In this document: positions 41,580-49,663 of the stretch, piece after piece
Layout of the letters: each line of letters opens with the position of its first letter
Position numbering within the stretch: position 1 is the stretch's first letter
DNA from: Oscillospiraceae bacterium
GTDB lineage: Bacteria; Bacillota; Clostridia; Oscillospirales; Oscillospiraceae
Reading direction: 5' to 3'
NCBI GenBank assembly: GCA_009780435.1
Contig: WRAB01000005.1
Coordinates: 1-64,000, forward strand
Length of the DNA stretch: 64,000 nucleotides
Notes under the pieces: model-generated
The model's database searches: none
What the model was told of the DNA's origin: nothing
What the model saw: the letters and a program-made list of their open reading frames with translations, nothing else
Program-made: the position numbers and the translations under genes

Positions 41580-42601
41580 TGGCGGGCAAGATGAAGCGGT
41601 TGCGGCTCATGGGACTACACGCCGAGCGGGACGATCTGCTCCGGCGGCTCATGGGGCGGGGGTGTGTGGAGCTGGCGGAATCGCGGGGCGATGAGGAGAC
41701 GACGCTCTCAAAACAGGAGAGCGATCTACCAGCTCAAAAGGAGCGCTTGGACCGACTCAATCAGGCCCTGGATATTTTGCAGCGGATCGCGCCGGAGAAA
41801 AAAAGGCTGTTCCCCAAGCGGGACGAGGTCAGTGAAGACGTCCTCTTCTGTTGTACGGTTACAGGCCCGGCGTTGGAACTGGCCGATGATATTGCGGAAA
41901 AAGAGGCGCAGATCAATCAGCGCAACGCCCGTATCAATCAGATGGAGGCGGAACGTGTGGCGCTTTTGCCGTGGCGGGAGATGAATATCCCCCTCGGTAC
42001 CCAAGGGACGGAGCATGTGGCTGTCGAGTTCGGCACTGTCCCCCGATCTGTGGTGGTATCCCAGTTGGAGGCCACCCTCTTGGCCGAGGCCCCCGCCGCC
42101 GCACTCTATCTGGTGGGGCAGAGCAAGGAGCAACTCTGCCTCATGCTGATCTGCTACCGGGCAGAGCTTACAGCCGCCGAGAGCGTGCTCCGAGAGGCGG
42201 GGTTTGCCCGGGTTATCTTGACCGAGACAGATACTCCCGACGCCGAGATAGATCGGATTTCAAACGAGATGGCAGACATCCAAGCGGAGATCGCCGCGCT
42301 TCGGGAAGAACTGGCGCATCTGGCGGACAAGCGTCCGGTATTGAAACTCTGCGCCGACCGTCTGGCCCTGGAAGTAATCCGGGAGGAGGCGAAAGAGAAA
42401 CTTTTGGCCTCAGAGTCCACTTTCGTCCTAGAGGGCTGGCTCCCCACCCGCCAAGAGGCGGCGCTGGGCGCACTCCTAGACGAGTTCACCTGCGCCTGGG
42501 AAATCAGGGAGCCGTCACTGGAGGAATATAAGGGCAAAAGCCGAGGATTTCGGCCTCTTGCCATGGAGACGAAGTATCATCAGGTTACGAATGGGAACTA
42601 G
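41579..42601 (+). CDS. V/A-type ATPase subunit I, cytoplasmic domain only (no membrane domain)
   Basis: 340 residues. The start KMKRLRLMGLHAERDDLLRR and the long coiled-coil sections match the N-terminal cytoplasmic half of subunit I (subunit a), which receives the peripheral stalks; the part ends with STFVLEGWLPTRQEAALGAL, the normal lobe just before the membrane domain. Full-length subunit I is about 640-660 residues with seven or eight membrane segments that form the proton half-channels. Here there are none, and only 17 bp remain before the E gene. The truncation is clean, with no frameshifted remainder. ATG at 41579 chosen over the adjoining TTG. Confidence 0.85.
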   Translation: MAGKMKRLRLMGLHAERDDLLRRLMGRGCVELAESRGDEETTLSKQESDLPAQKERLDRLNQALDILQRIAPEKKRLFPKRDEVSEDVLFCCTVTGPALELADDIAEKEAQINQRNARINQMEAERVALLPWREMNIPLGTQGTEHVAVEFGTVPRSVVVSQLEATLLAEAPAAALYLVGQSKEQLCLMLICYRAELTAAESVLREAGFARVILTETDTPDAEIDRISNEMADIQAEIAALREELAHLADKRPVLKLCADRLALEVIREEAKEKLLASESTFVLEGWLPTRQEAALGALLDEFTCAWEIREPSLEEYKGKSRGFRPLAMETKYHQVTNGN

Positions 42602-42618
42602 AGCAGGAGGAGTATAGC

Positions 42619-43218
42619 GTGAACGGGATTGATAAAATCACCCAGCGTCTCATAGGGGATGCCGAGCAAGAGGTCGCAGCCATCCGGGCCGAGGCTGAGG
42701 GGGCGTGTGCGGAGGTGGCGAAGGCATACGAGCAACAGGCCCAGGATACATTTTGGCAGTTGGTCACCGCCGGGAAGCAGGCGGCGGATCTGCGAGGGTT
42801 GTGTATGTTTGATGCGGCGGCGTTAGAGTCGAAAAAGCGTATCCTAACCCTCAAGCAGGAGATGGTGGCCCAGGCCTTTGTAGAGGCCGAGGCGCAGATT
42901 TTGAATCTGCCGGAGGAAGAGTACATTCTCCTGTTGGCCAAACTTGCCGCGAAAGCCGCCCGGACGGGGGAAGAGCAACTCATCTTCTCTCCGAAAGATC
43001 GGGGACTCTATGGCAAACGGGTCACAATGGTGGCAAATGAGATGCTGAAGCGCGCCGGAACGTCCGCTGCCTTCACCATGGGCGAGGAGAGCCGGGATAT
43101 AACGGGTGGCGTCATCGTCACCGACGGACGCATAGATACCAATTGCAGCTTGGAGGCACTGATTGCCGCCTGCCGCAGAGAATTGACACCCGTTGTGGCC
43201 CAGATTTTATTCGATTGA
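42619..43218 (+). CDS. V/A-type ATPase subunit E (peripheral stalk)
   Basis: 199 residues, full family length. N-terminal helix with AEQEVAAIRAEAEGACAEVA followed by a globular C-terminal domain with ITGGVIVTDGRIDTNCSLEA, the conserved end of subunit E that binds the N-terminus of the B subunit. GTG start at 42619 after AGGAGGAG. In complete operons K lies just upstream and C and F just downstream of E; here E is bordered directly by the truncated I and by A. Confidence 0.88.
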   Translation: MNGIDKITQRLIGDAEQEVAAIRAEAEGACAEVAKAYEQQAQDTFWQLVTAGKQAADLRGLCMFDAAALESKKRILTLKQEMVAQAFVEAEAQILNLPEEEYILLLAKLAAKAARTGEEQLIFSPKDRGLYGKRVTMVANEMLKRAGTSAAFTMGEESRDITGGVIVTDGRIDTNCSLEALIAACRRELTPVVAQILFD

Positions 43219-43234
43219 GAGGGGGGGCGGGCAA

Positions 43235-44320
43235 ATGAGCGGGACAATTATAAAAGTCTCCGGGCCTCTCGTAATCGCCGAGGGGATGGCGGATGCCAAG
43301 ATGGCCGACGCCGTCCGGCTGGGCAAAGCGGGACTCCTGGGCGAAATTGTGTATATGATCGGTGGCCAGTCCACCATCCAGGTCTATGAGGAGACGAGGG
43401 GAATCGGGCCGGGGGAGCCAGTGGTCACCACAGGTGCGCCGCTATCTGTCGAGCTGGGGCCGGGTCTTCTGGGGACGATCTGCGACGGAATCCAACGGCC
43501 TCTGGAGACAGTCTACGCCCAGGCGGGAGACACCGTCCCCCGGGGGATTCATCTCCCCGCCCTGGATCGGGCGCAAAAATGGGCGTTTCACCCCATGGTG
43601 ACCGTGGGGGACAAAGTTGCCGCCGGAGATATCATCGGAACAGTCCAGGAGACGGATGCCATCTCGCACAAGATCATGGTGCCCATAGGGATATCCGGCA
43701 CAGTGCAGGAGATCCACAGCGGAGCGCGTACTGTGGAGGAAACTGTCGCCGTCGTCCGGGCGCTACACGGTAACATCCATCAGTTGACAATGCTCCAGCG
43801 TTGGCCTGTCCGCATGGGGCGGCCATACAAGCGGAGAGTGGTTCCATCGGGCCCGCTACTGTCGGGTCGGCAGGGGGGTGACGCCATGCCGTCCCTGGTC
43901 AAAGGCGGCACCGCTGCCATCTCTGCCCCATCCGGGAGCGGGAAGACGGCGTTTTTGCAGACTTTAGCCAAACGGTCAGACGTGGACGTAGTGATTTATA
44001 TCGGCTGCGGCGCACGGGGGAGCGAGATAGCTGATTTCATCGAGGCGTTTGAACCGCTCCGGAACCGGACGGTACTCGTCGCCAGTACCACCGATCTGCC
44101 CGCAGCGACCCAAGGGGCGTCCTTACACACGGGGATCACCATTGGGGAATACTATCGTGACATGGGTTGTGCCGTGCTGGTCATCGCCGATTCTGCGTTC
44201 CCTCCGGCATTCTGCGGCCGGGCCGGGGCGATGATCTGCCTGGGATCAGATGGCCGGCAGGGGAGCCTCACGGTTCTGGAGATATCCCATGAGCAAAACA
44301 ATCAGGAGGGCGCAGTATGA
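43235..44320 (+). CDS. V/A-type ATPase subunit A, truncated and with altered catalytic site
   Basis: 361 residues against about 580-600 normally. N-terminal barrel and bulge domains are intact (GTICDGIQRPLETV, HLPALDRAQKWAFHP, HKIMVPIGISGTV). The P-loop is APSGSGKT (231-238; usually GPFGSGKT). The catalytic Glu of GCGERGNE is Ala260 (GCGARGSE, codon GCA). After Walker B (VLVIADS) about 25-30 residues are missing, including the [18 protein letters not shown] block, and CGRAGAMICLGSDGRQGS follows at once. The protein ends soon after, without the C-terminal helical domain that contacts the rotor. Its stop overlaps the B start (ATG at 44317), so there is no room for a lost remainder. Confidence 0.9.
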   Translation: MSGTIIKVSGPLVIAEGMADAKMADAVRLGKAGLLGEIVYMIGGQSTIQVYEETRGIGPGEPVVTTGAPLSVELGPGLLGTICDGIQRPLETVYAQAGDTVPRGIHLPALDRAQKWAFHPMVTVGDKVAAGDIIGTVQETDAISHKIMVPIGISGTVQEIHSGARTVEETVAVVRALHGNIHQLTMLQRWPVRMGRPYKRRVVPSGPLLSGRQGGDAMPSLVKGGTAAISAPSGSGKTAFLQTLAKRSDVDVVIYIGCGARGSEIADFIEAFEPLRNRTVLVASTTDLPAATQGASLHTGITIGEYYRDMGCAVLVIADSAFPPAFCGRAGAMICLGSDGRQGSLTVLEISHEQNNQEGAV

Positions 44321-45204
44321 TCAGAGAATATCGCACCATTTGGGAGATTACAGACTCTCTCTTGACTGTAAAAGACGTCGAGGGCGTCACCTGCGGCGAA
44401 CTGGCCCAAATCCTCCTGTCCAGCGGCGAGATACGTACCGGCAAGGTGCTGGAAGCGGCTTATGATCAAACTGTCGTGGAAGTTTTTGGCTCCACCGTCG
44501 GGATGAACCCCGCCGAGAGCAAGATTCGCTTTTTGGGGCATGGCCAGGAGCTGGGAGTCTCGGGAGATATCCTGGGCCGGATATTCAATGGCATGGGCCA
44601 GCCTGTGGACGGCGGGCCGGAGATATTGGCGGAGCACTATTTGGATATTCACGGCGCACCGGTCAATCCGGTGGCACGGGAGCGCTCTTTGAAGCTGATC
44701 CAGACCGGAATCTCTGCCATTGACGATGAGCGCCCCCTGATGCGGGGGCAGACCTTGGCCATTTTCTCTGAACTGGGTCAGTCTCACGCATCTCTGGTGG
44801 CGCAGATTGCCCAGGAAACACGGGCATCGGGCAAGAATACCGACTTTGCCGTAGTTTTCGCCGGGATCGACATCTCTTTCGAGGAGTCGGAACATGTTGT
44901 CCAAGAGTTGAAACGCACGGGATGCATCGGCCGATCCGCATGCTTCATCAGCCTGACCGACGCCCCGACGGGCGAACAGGTCGCCGCCCCCCGGATGGCC
45001 CTGACAGCGGCGGAGTATCTGGCCTTTGAGAAAGATATGCACGTATTGGTCATCCTGACGGACACGACCAACTACGCCGATCCCGCCGCACTCTACGAGC
45101 GGGCGGGCTGCCGGAAAGGGAAATCGGGTTCCATCACCCTGCTCTCCGTCCTGACCGGGCCGACGCATACAAACTCCCTCACGGATGGGCAGGTTACACT
45201 ATGA
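44317..45204 (+). CDS. V/A-type ATPase subunit B, truncated
   Basis: 295 residues against about 460 normally. N-terminal beta barrel and nucleotide-domain core match subunit B: REYRTIWEITDSLLTVKDVE, VSGDILGRIFNGMGQPVDGG, DIHGAPVNPVAR, IQTGISAID, and ALTAAEYLAFEKDMHVLVIL. After TDTTNY the [20 protein letters not shown] block is missing and ADPAALYERAG follows, the same place where A has its internal deletion. The protein ends at LTDGQVTL, before the segment that carries the arginine finger and the C-terminal helices. Overlaps A by 4 bp and the next acetyltransferase by 4 bp. No D, F or C gene follows. Confidence 0.9.
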   Translation: MIREYRTIWEITDSLLTVKDVEGVTCGELAQILLSSGEIRTGKVLEAAYDQTVVEVFGSTVGMNPAESKIRFLGHGQELGVSGDILGRIFNGMGQPVDGGPEILAEHYLDIHGAPVNPVARERSLKLIQTGISAIDDERPLMRGQTLAIFSELGQSHASLVAQIAQETRASGKNTDFAVVFAGIDISFEESEHVVQELKRTGCIGRSACFISLTDAPTGEQVAAPRMALTAAEYLAFEKDMHVLVILTDTTNYADPAALYERAGCRKGKSGSITLLSVLTGPTHTNSLTDGQVTL

Positions 45205-45656
45205 GTTATCAAATACAAAAACTAGAACCGGAAAACTACGATAAGTGCAACAATATCTGGGACATGAGCCAAAGTCCCGAAACGGTGAAAAAGTGGTATG
45301 ATGAACTCGTGTCCGGGAACCGGGTGATCTTTGTCTATATCGAGGACGGGGCGTATCTGGGCGAGGGTGCGCTTGTGTTCGACACGAGAGATACGGACTA
45401 CACGATTGCAGATAAGCGTGTGTATCTCTCCAGGGTACTTACGAAGCCAGAATGTCAAAACCGTGGCATTGGAGGCAAGATCGTGGATGCTCTGGTTGAC
45501 TATGCAACAGACTTAGGGTACAAAGAAATCACCGTGGGCGTAGATATTGCAAACGTCGGAGCCAGATGGCTCTACGAGAAAAAAGGATTTACGACTATTG
45601 TTTTTATAGGTGAAGATGCGGGCGGAAAATACGTCAAACTTTTGAAAACACTCTGA
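45201..45656 (+). CDS. GNAT family N-acetyltransferase
   Basis: 151 residues with a single GNAT domain; acetyl-CoA-binding VLTKPECQNRGIGGKIVDAL and the later GARWLYEKKGF are typical. AT-richer codon use than the ATPase genes. Its ATG lies within the stop of the truncated B gene (ATGA), so it is translationally coupled to that operon, although GNAT genes are mobile and the link may be accidental. Substrate unknown. Confidence 0.85.
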   Translation: MSYQIQKLEPENYDKCNNIWDMSQSPETVKKWYDELVSGNRVIFVYIEDGAYLGEGALVFDTRDTDYTIADKRVYLSRVLTKPECQNRGIGGKIVDALVDYATDLGYKEITVGVDIANVGARWLYEKKGFTTIVFIGEDAGGKYVKLLKTL

Positions 45657-45662
45657 TATACA

Positions 45663-45693
45663 ATAATTCCCCCGCTTATAGCGAGGGAATTAT
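45663..45693. repeat. Near-perfect hairpin between the acetyltransferase and the M16 gene
   Basis: ATAATTCCCCCGC / GCGAGGGAATTAT with one mismatch and a TTATA loop. Without a T-run it is a poor terminator, but it is the only candidate at the end of the ATPase-like operon. Confidence 0.5.
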
Positions 45694-45720
45694 AGATCAT
45701 AACAAGGAGCAAATAACCCT

Positions 45721-46971
45721 ATGACAGAAAAAATCACCCTGCCCAATGGAGTCCGCATGATCCATGAGCACATCCCCCACGTCCGCTCCGTCTCCATCGG
45801 CCTCTGGCTGGGGGTCGGCTCTCGGTATGAGCGTCTGGAAGAGGGGGGGGCTTCTCACTATATTGAACATCTGCTCTTTAAGGGTACGAAACACCGCACG
45901 GCGGCGCAGCTGGCGGAGGATATGGATCAGATCGGCGGGCAGATCAACGCCTTTACCACCAAGGAGTGCACCTGTTTTTATGGACGGGTGCTGGACACCC
46001 ATATCCGGATGGCTGTAGATATCCTGGCGGACATGTTGTTTCACTCCAACTTTCACGAGGACGACATCCAGGGGGAGCGGAGTGTGATCTACGAAGAGAT
46101 CGACATGTACGAGGACACGCCGGAGGATCTGGTCTCTGAACAGCTCATGACGGCTATTTTCCCCGACAGCGCCCTGGGGCGCCCTATCCTGGGTACCCGG
46201 GAGACGCTACAGGACATGGATCGGGGGCGTCTGCTGGACTATATGGCGACCCACTACGTTCCCAATCGGCTGGTGGTGGCCATCTCTGGCAGTTTCACCT
46301 CGGCGGATTTGGATTACATGCAAAAGATATTTTCTCACATGCCCCGGGGGGCCATTGTCCAGTCGGATGCGGCGGCATTTACACCGGCCTTCGTCCTGCG
46401 GGAGAAGTCTATTGAGCAAAACCATCTGTGTCTTCTGATGCCGGGCCTGCCCCATGACAGTCAGCACCGGTATACGGCGCAGTTGTTGAGCAATATCCTG
46501 GGGGGCGGCATGTCCTCCCGGCTGTTTCAGACCATCCGGGAACAACACGGACTCTGTTACAGCATCTATAGCTTCGGCTCAAGTTATCGGGATACGGGAC
46601 TCTTCGGTGTCTATACGGCTCTCAACCAGGAGACGGAGGTGCAGGCCCTTCAGCTGATTCTGGAGATTTTGCAAGATTTACGGGAGAACGGTGTGACGGA
46701 TCAAGAGCTGGATCGGGCCAGAGAGCAGGTCAAGAGCAATGTGCTTATGAGCTTAGAGTCAACCTCTGCCCGGATGAACAATCTGGGCAAATACGAACTC
46801 TACCACGGCGCCGTCCCCGCCCCGGAGGAGATCATCGCCCGGTACGACGGGGTGACGAAGGCGGATATCCTGGCCGTCGCCCAGCGGGTCATCGGGTTCG
46901 ATCAGCTGGCCTTCTCCGCCGTGGGACAGGCGACGGACGAGGGGCGGTATCGTGAGGTGTTGGGAGTGTAG
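45721..46971 (+). CDS. M16 family zinc metallopeptidase
   Basis: 416 residues, about the usual length of bacterial mitochondrial-processing-peptidase-like proteins (YmxG/PepR type). The inverted zinc motif HYIEH lies in GGASHYIEHLLFKGTKHR (about 44-61), and the third ligand Glu in ERSVIYEEIDMYEDTPEDL. The second half carries GGGMSSRLFQTIREQHGLCY, typical of the clamshell partner domain. Cytosolic; degrades small peptides. ATG at 45721 after AAGGAGC. In Bacillus this gene is near polynucleotide phosphorylase; here it stands alone. Confidence 0.92.
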   Translation: MTEKITLPNGVRMIHEHIPHVRSVSIGLWLGVGSRYERLEEGGASHYIEHLLFKGTKHRTAAQLAEDMDQIGGQINAFTTKECTCFYGRVLDTHIRMAVDILADMLFHSNFHEDDIQGERSVIYEEIDMYEDTPEDLVSEQLMTAIFPDSALGRPILGTRETLQDMDRGRLLDYMATHYVPNRLVVAISGSFTSADLDYMQKIFSHMPRGAIVQSDAAAFTPAFVLREKSIEQNHLCLLMPGLPHDSQHRYTAQLLSNILGGGMSSRLFQTIREQHGLCYSIYSFGSSYRDTGLFGVYTALNQETEVQALQLILEILQDLRENGVTDQELDRAREQVKSNVLMSLESTSARMNNLGKYELYHGAVPAPEEIIARYDGVTKADILAVAQRVIGFDQLAFSAVGQATDEGRYREVLGV

Positions 46972-47330
46972 CCCTCCCCCGGTCAGCTCTCCCGGTCAGG
47001 CGTAGCCTGACAGCCCCCTCAAGACGAGGGGGGCGAAGGACAAGGGCGATCCTCCGTCAGGCTTCGCCTGCCACCTCCCTTGGAAAAGGAGGCTAAGGGA
47101 CGATGCGGACATTTCTACACGGGCGCACACTGTGCGCCCCTACGGCGCAAACAGTGTATTATTGCAAAAGAAGACATCAAAAAACGCTTTGCAAATCTTT
47201 TGGAAGATTTGTAGCCGCATAAAGACCCAAAGCCTCCTTTCGTAAAGGAGGTGGCAGAGCGAAGCTCTGACGGAGGGTTCCCCTGCGCTGCAGGTCAAGG
47301 GCCTCCCTTCGGCACTTCGTGCCATACAAA
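46972..47330. repeat. Repeat-rich intergenic region
   Basis: No gene. Contains two inverted copies of one repeat, CCTCCGTCAGGC...GGAGGC (47051-47093) and GCCTCC...GACGGAGG (47231-47276), and between them a GGGCGCACACTGTGCGCCC unit (47121-47139) of the family also at 4.5 and 57.9 kb. Further short palindromes (GTCAGGCGTAGCCTGAC, 46995-47011; GGCACTTCGTGCC, 47311-47323) are present. Confidence 0.7.
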
Positions 47331-47366
47331 ACAACAGGGCTGACGTGTCTGCGTCAGCCCTGTTGT
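47331..47366 (-). terminator. Terminator of the SLH-amidase gene
   Basis: ACAACAGGGCTGACG / CGTCAGCCCTGTTGT is a perfect 15-bp stem with a 6-base loop, followed on the minus strand by TTTGTATG, 12 bp after the stop codon. Confidence 0.85.
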
Positions 47367-47377
47367 TATCATTCATA

Positions 47378-48955
47378 TTACAGTGCAGAGAGCGGAATCA
47401 TTACTGTCGCCGCCGGGTTAATGTCCCCTGGCGCGGAGTAGGGGCGCTCTAACAGTGTCCAGTCCCGTGGGGGAATCAGTTCCAGCCACAGCTCATAGGT
47501 GCCGTCGGCCTTACGGATGTATCGGAAGGAGTTGCCGGCCTCTTGGATATACAGGTAATACCACGCAGCCGCTACATATACGAAGGTCTCCTGGTGGTCG
47601 CCGCGGTATTGGAGGTGGCGCACCTCTTCCATGGGGAAATACCGGCCAGGACAGGCTGTGGCGTTGAAATCCCTGTGACCATAGACCGGGAGTTCACCAA
47701 AGCGGCTCTGTAAATAGCGGATCAATTCTACCAGGGCGTTGAACTGTGCGGTGGGCATGTGTCTGTCCACGGTGTCGTACCGACCTCTGACGGCGATCCC
47801 GATGGTGTTATGGTTGTGGCCGACTGTGTGGGCGCCTATGGCCATCAGGGGCCGTCCGGTCCAGATGGAGCCGTCTTTATCGACTTGGAAGTGGTATCCG
47901 ATCCCAAACCAGCCACGGGACAAGTGGTCTTCATGGGTCCGATGTACGGGCCAGTCCGCACTGAGGTGGTGGAGGACAATGGCCTCGGTCGACGCCCGCA
48001 ACGAGGGTTCGGCTGTGAAGATGAGCTGGGCGTCCAGGATGGGGGCCTGGTGTACCATTTGGCCCGCCGGATTGTCTGCCCAGACCTGCATATCGGGGTG
48101 TAAATCCCCCGGAGACGAGGTGGGGCGGCCCAGCATCCGATTGACCATGGCCGCGACTTCAGCGCGGGTAATCAGCTCGTTGGGGGAGAAGGCGCCGTCG
48201 TTGCCGCGCACCCAGCCCTCACGGGCTACGGCCAAGATGGCGTTTTCAGCCCAGTGGCCGTAGGTGTCAGAAAAGATGGGCTCACCGGGGGAGAGATCAA
48301 GGCCCCGGAATCGCGCCATGACCACGGCGACTTCGGCCCGGGTGATATATTGTCTGGGGGCGAAGTGATCCTCGTCCACGCCTGTGAAGAGGCCGGCGTT
48401 TGTCATAGTGGATATGGCGTTGTTGAACCAGTCCATGGCCTCCACATCGAGGAAGGGGTTTTCCTGGTTCCAGAGTTCTGTACGGGTCTCATCGGAAATC
48501 AGGCGGAAGAAGATAGTGGCCACTTCCGCTCTGGAGATATTGTCCCGGGGCCGGATATTCCCGAAGGTGTCGCCGATGAGATAGGCGTGGTGCTCTAAGA
48601 CCTCAAATGCAATCCACTGGGCATAGAGGGAGAAGTTCTCTGTGACCGGGGTATGCCAGTCATAGGGGAGTTCTCCATAGGAATCCGTATACCAGCCCAG
48701 GAACATGTATTCCTCTTGGAGTGGGATTTCCGGCTCTTCCAACATGTTGCCGTAGACGACGGCTGCTTGAGAAAAGCGGTCCTCTCGGTCATAGTTTAAA
48801 TCAAAAGTTATCGTCAACATATGCCCGGTATCCTCTGCCAAAGCAAATGCCGGGAAGATGCTAAGTAACATTGCACAGAGGAGCAGAAGGCTCACGCATC
48901 GTGAAAACCTCCGCCGGACAGGCTGTCTGGGCTGCCCTGTTCTGTCTGCGTACAT
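47378..48955 (-). CDS. SLH-domain surface N-acetylmuramoyl-L-alanine amidase with InlB-type repeat
   Basis: 525 residues. Signal peptide (basic start, hydrophobic core about 21-38, cleavage near ALA-ED), an InlB B-repeat/Listeria-Bacteroides module (about 45-115, with YMFLGWYTD and SLYAQWIAF), three S-layer homology domains (about 118-285, each with an IS/ITRAEVA motif) that bind cell-wall polymer, then a zinc Amidase_2 domain (about 320-450) with IVLHHLS, GAHTVGHNHNTIGIAV and GHRDFNATACPG. It would be exported, bound to the wall and cut peptidoglycan stem peptides during growth or sporulation. ATG at 48955 with GGAGGATAT. Monocistronic. Confidence 0.92.
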   Translation of the reverse strand: MYADRTGQPRQPVRRRFSRCVSLLLLCAMLLSIFPAFALAEDTGHMLTITFDLNYDREDRFSQAAVVYGNMLEEPEIPLQEEYMFLGWYTDSYGELPYDWHTPVTENFSLYAQWIAFEVLEHHAYLIGDTFGNIRPRDNISRAEVATIFFRLISDETRTELWNQENPFLDVEAMDWFNNAISTMTNAGLFTGVDEDHFAPRQYITRAEVAVVMARFRGLDLSPGEPIFSDTYGHWAENAILAVAREGWVRGNDGAFSPNELITRAEVAAMVNRMLGRPTSSPGDLHPDMQVWADNPAGQMVHQAPILDAQLIFTAEPSLRASTEAIVLHHLSADWPVHRTHEDHLSRGWFGIGYHFQVDKDGSIWTGRPLMAIGAHTVGHNHNTIGIAVRGRYDTVDRHMPTAQFNALVELIRYLQSRFGELPVYGHRDFNATACPGRYFPMEEVRHLQYRGDHQETFVYVAAAWYYLYIQEAGNSFRYIRKADGTYELWLELIPPRDWTLLERPYSAPGDINPAATVMIPLSAL

Positions 48956-49168
48956 GATATATATATCCTCCCAAAACTTTGGTAATTCATCCTAGTTGTC
49001 TAATAGGGTATTCTATTATAGCGGATTTTCGTCGAAAAGTATATACAATTTTTATACAAATGTTTGGAAGACATTTAATGCATATTGTCGGTTTTGTGCG
49101 GCTTTTGAGATGATTTTGGCGGTTGCGCTTGTACTGTCACAAGGGTTTGCTCCATATCCCCCCTATCT
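48956..49168. other. Intergenic region upstream of the SLH-amidase gene
   Basis: 213 bp, AT-rich in its left half. Should hold the amidase promoter on the minus strand; TATAATAGAATACCC on that strand near 49010-49024 offers a TATAAT -10. Nothing else recognised. Confidence 0.4.
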
Positions 49169-49633
49169 CTACCGTTCTAATCTCTTTTTGCAATCTATCA
49201 ATGTGTAGACATCCGCAAGGGGTTCGACTGTGGTGATGTCGAACACCACCGGGAAGGTGGGCATCTTGCCCATTGTCTCGGCATCCCGAATCCGTTGTCT
49301 TGTCTCTTCGCTCACATGGGCGGTGCTTAGAAGTTCCGTACGGTTCTTTTCCTTAAACCAAACCGCCACGCTGAAATATCCCTCATAGACGTAGAGCCAG
49401 TAGAGGGTTTTCTCTTTCCTTGTCCCCCTCGCCGTCGTCCACCAGTGCTGTCCTCTTGCGAACCACGCCTTGTAGGGCGTATACCATTGCCACTCCTGCT
49501 CCATCTCTAGGCCGGGCAAGGCCTCTTGAAATATCTCATATGCGGCATAACTGCCGCCCAGGGTTTGTTCCAACACTGCGCTGGTGGGTCTCGTATCCGG
49601 GTCTCTGAGCCGTAATTGTTCGTGATTGTGCAT
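49169..49633 (-). CDS. DUF3788 family protein
   Basis: 154 residues. The pattern QEWQWYTPYKAWFARGQHWW, then LYWLYVYEGYFSVAVWFKEK, and the C-terminal VFDITTVEPLADVYTLIDCK is that of DUF3788, a family of small cytosolic proteins in Firmicutes with unknown function. Aromatic-rich core. ATG at 49633. The gene lies 30 bp downstream of mutL's stop on the same strand and may be read from it. Confidence 0.8.
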   Translation of the reverse strand: MHNHEQLRLRDPDTRPTSAVLEQTLGGSYAAYEIFQEALPGLEMEQEWQWYTPYKAWFARGQHWWTTARGTRKEKTLYWLYVYEGYFSVAVWFKEKNRTELLSTAHVSEETRQRIRDAETMGKMPTFPVVFDITTVEPLADVYTLIDCKKRLER

Positions 49634-49663
49634 GGCTTTTGCTCCTAACTTTTTAGAATTCCC

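Noticed and set aside
41579..45204. Explanation of the short ATPase subunits as frameshifted pseudogenes
   Set aside because: The genes abut or overlap by a few bases, so no downstream DNA is available to hold the missing C-terminal parts, and no frame between them encodes K, C, F or D.
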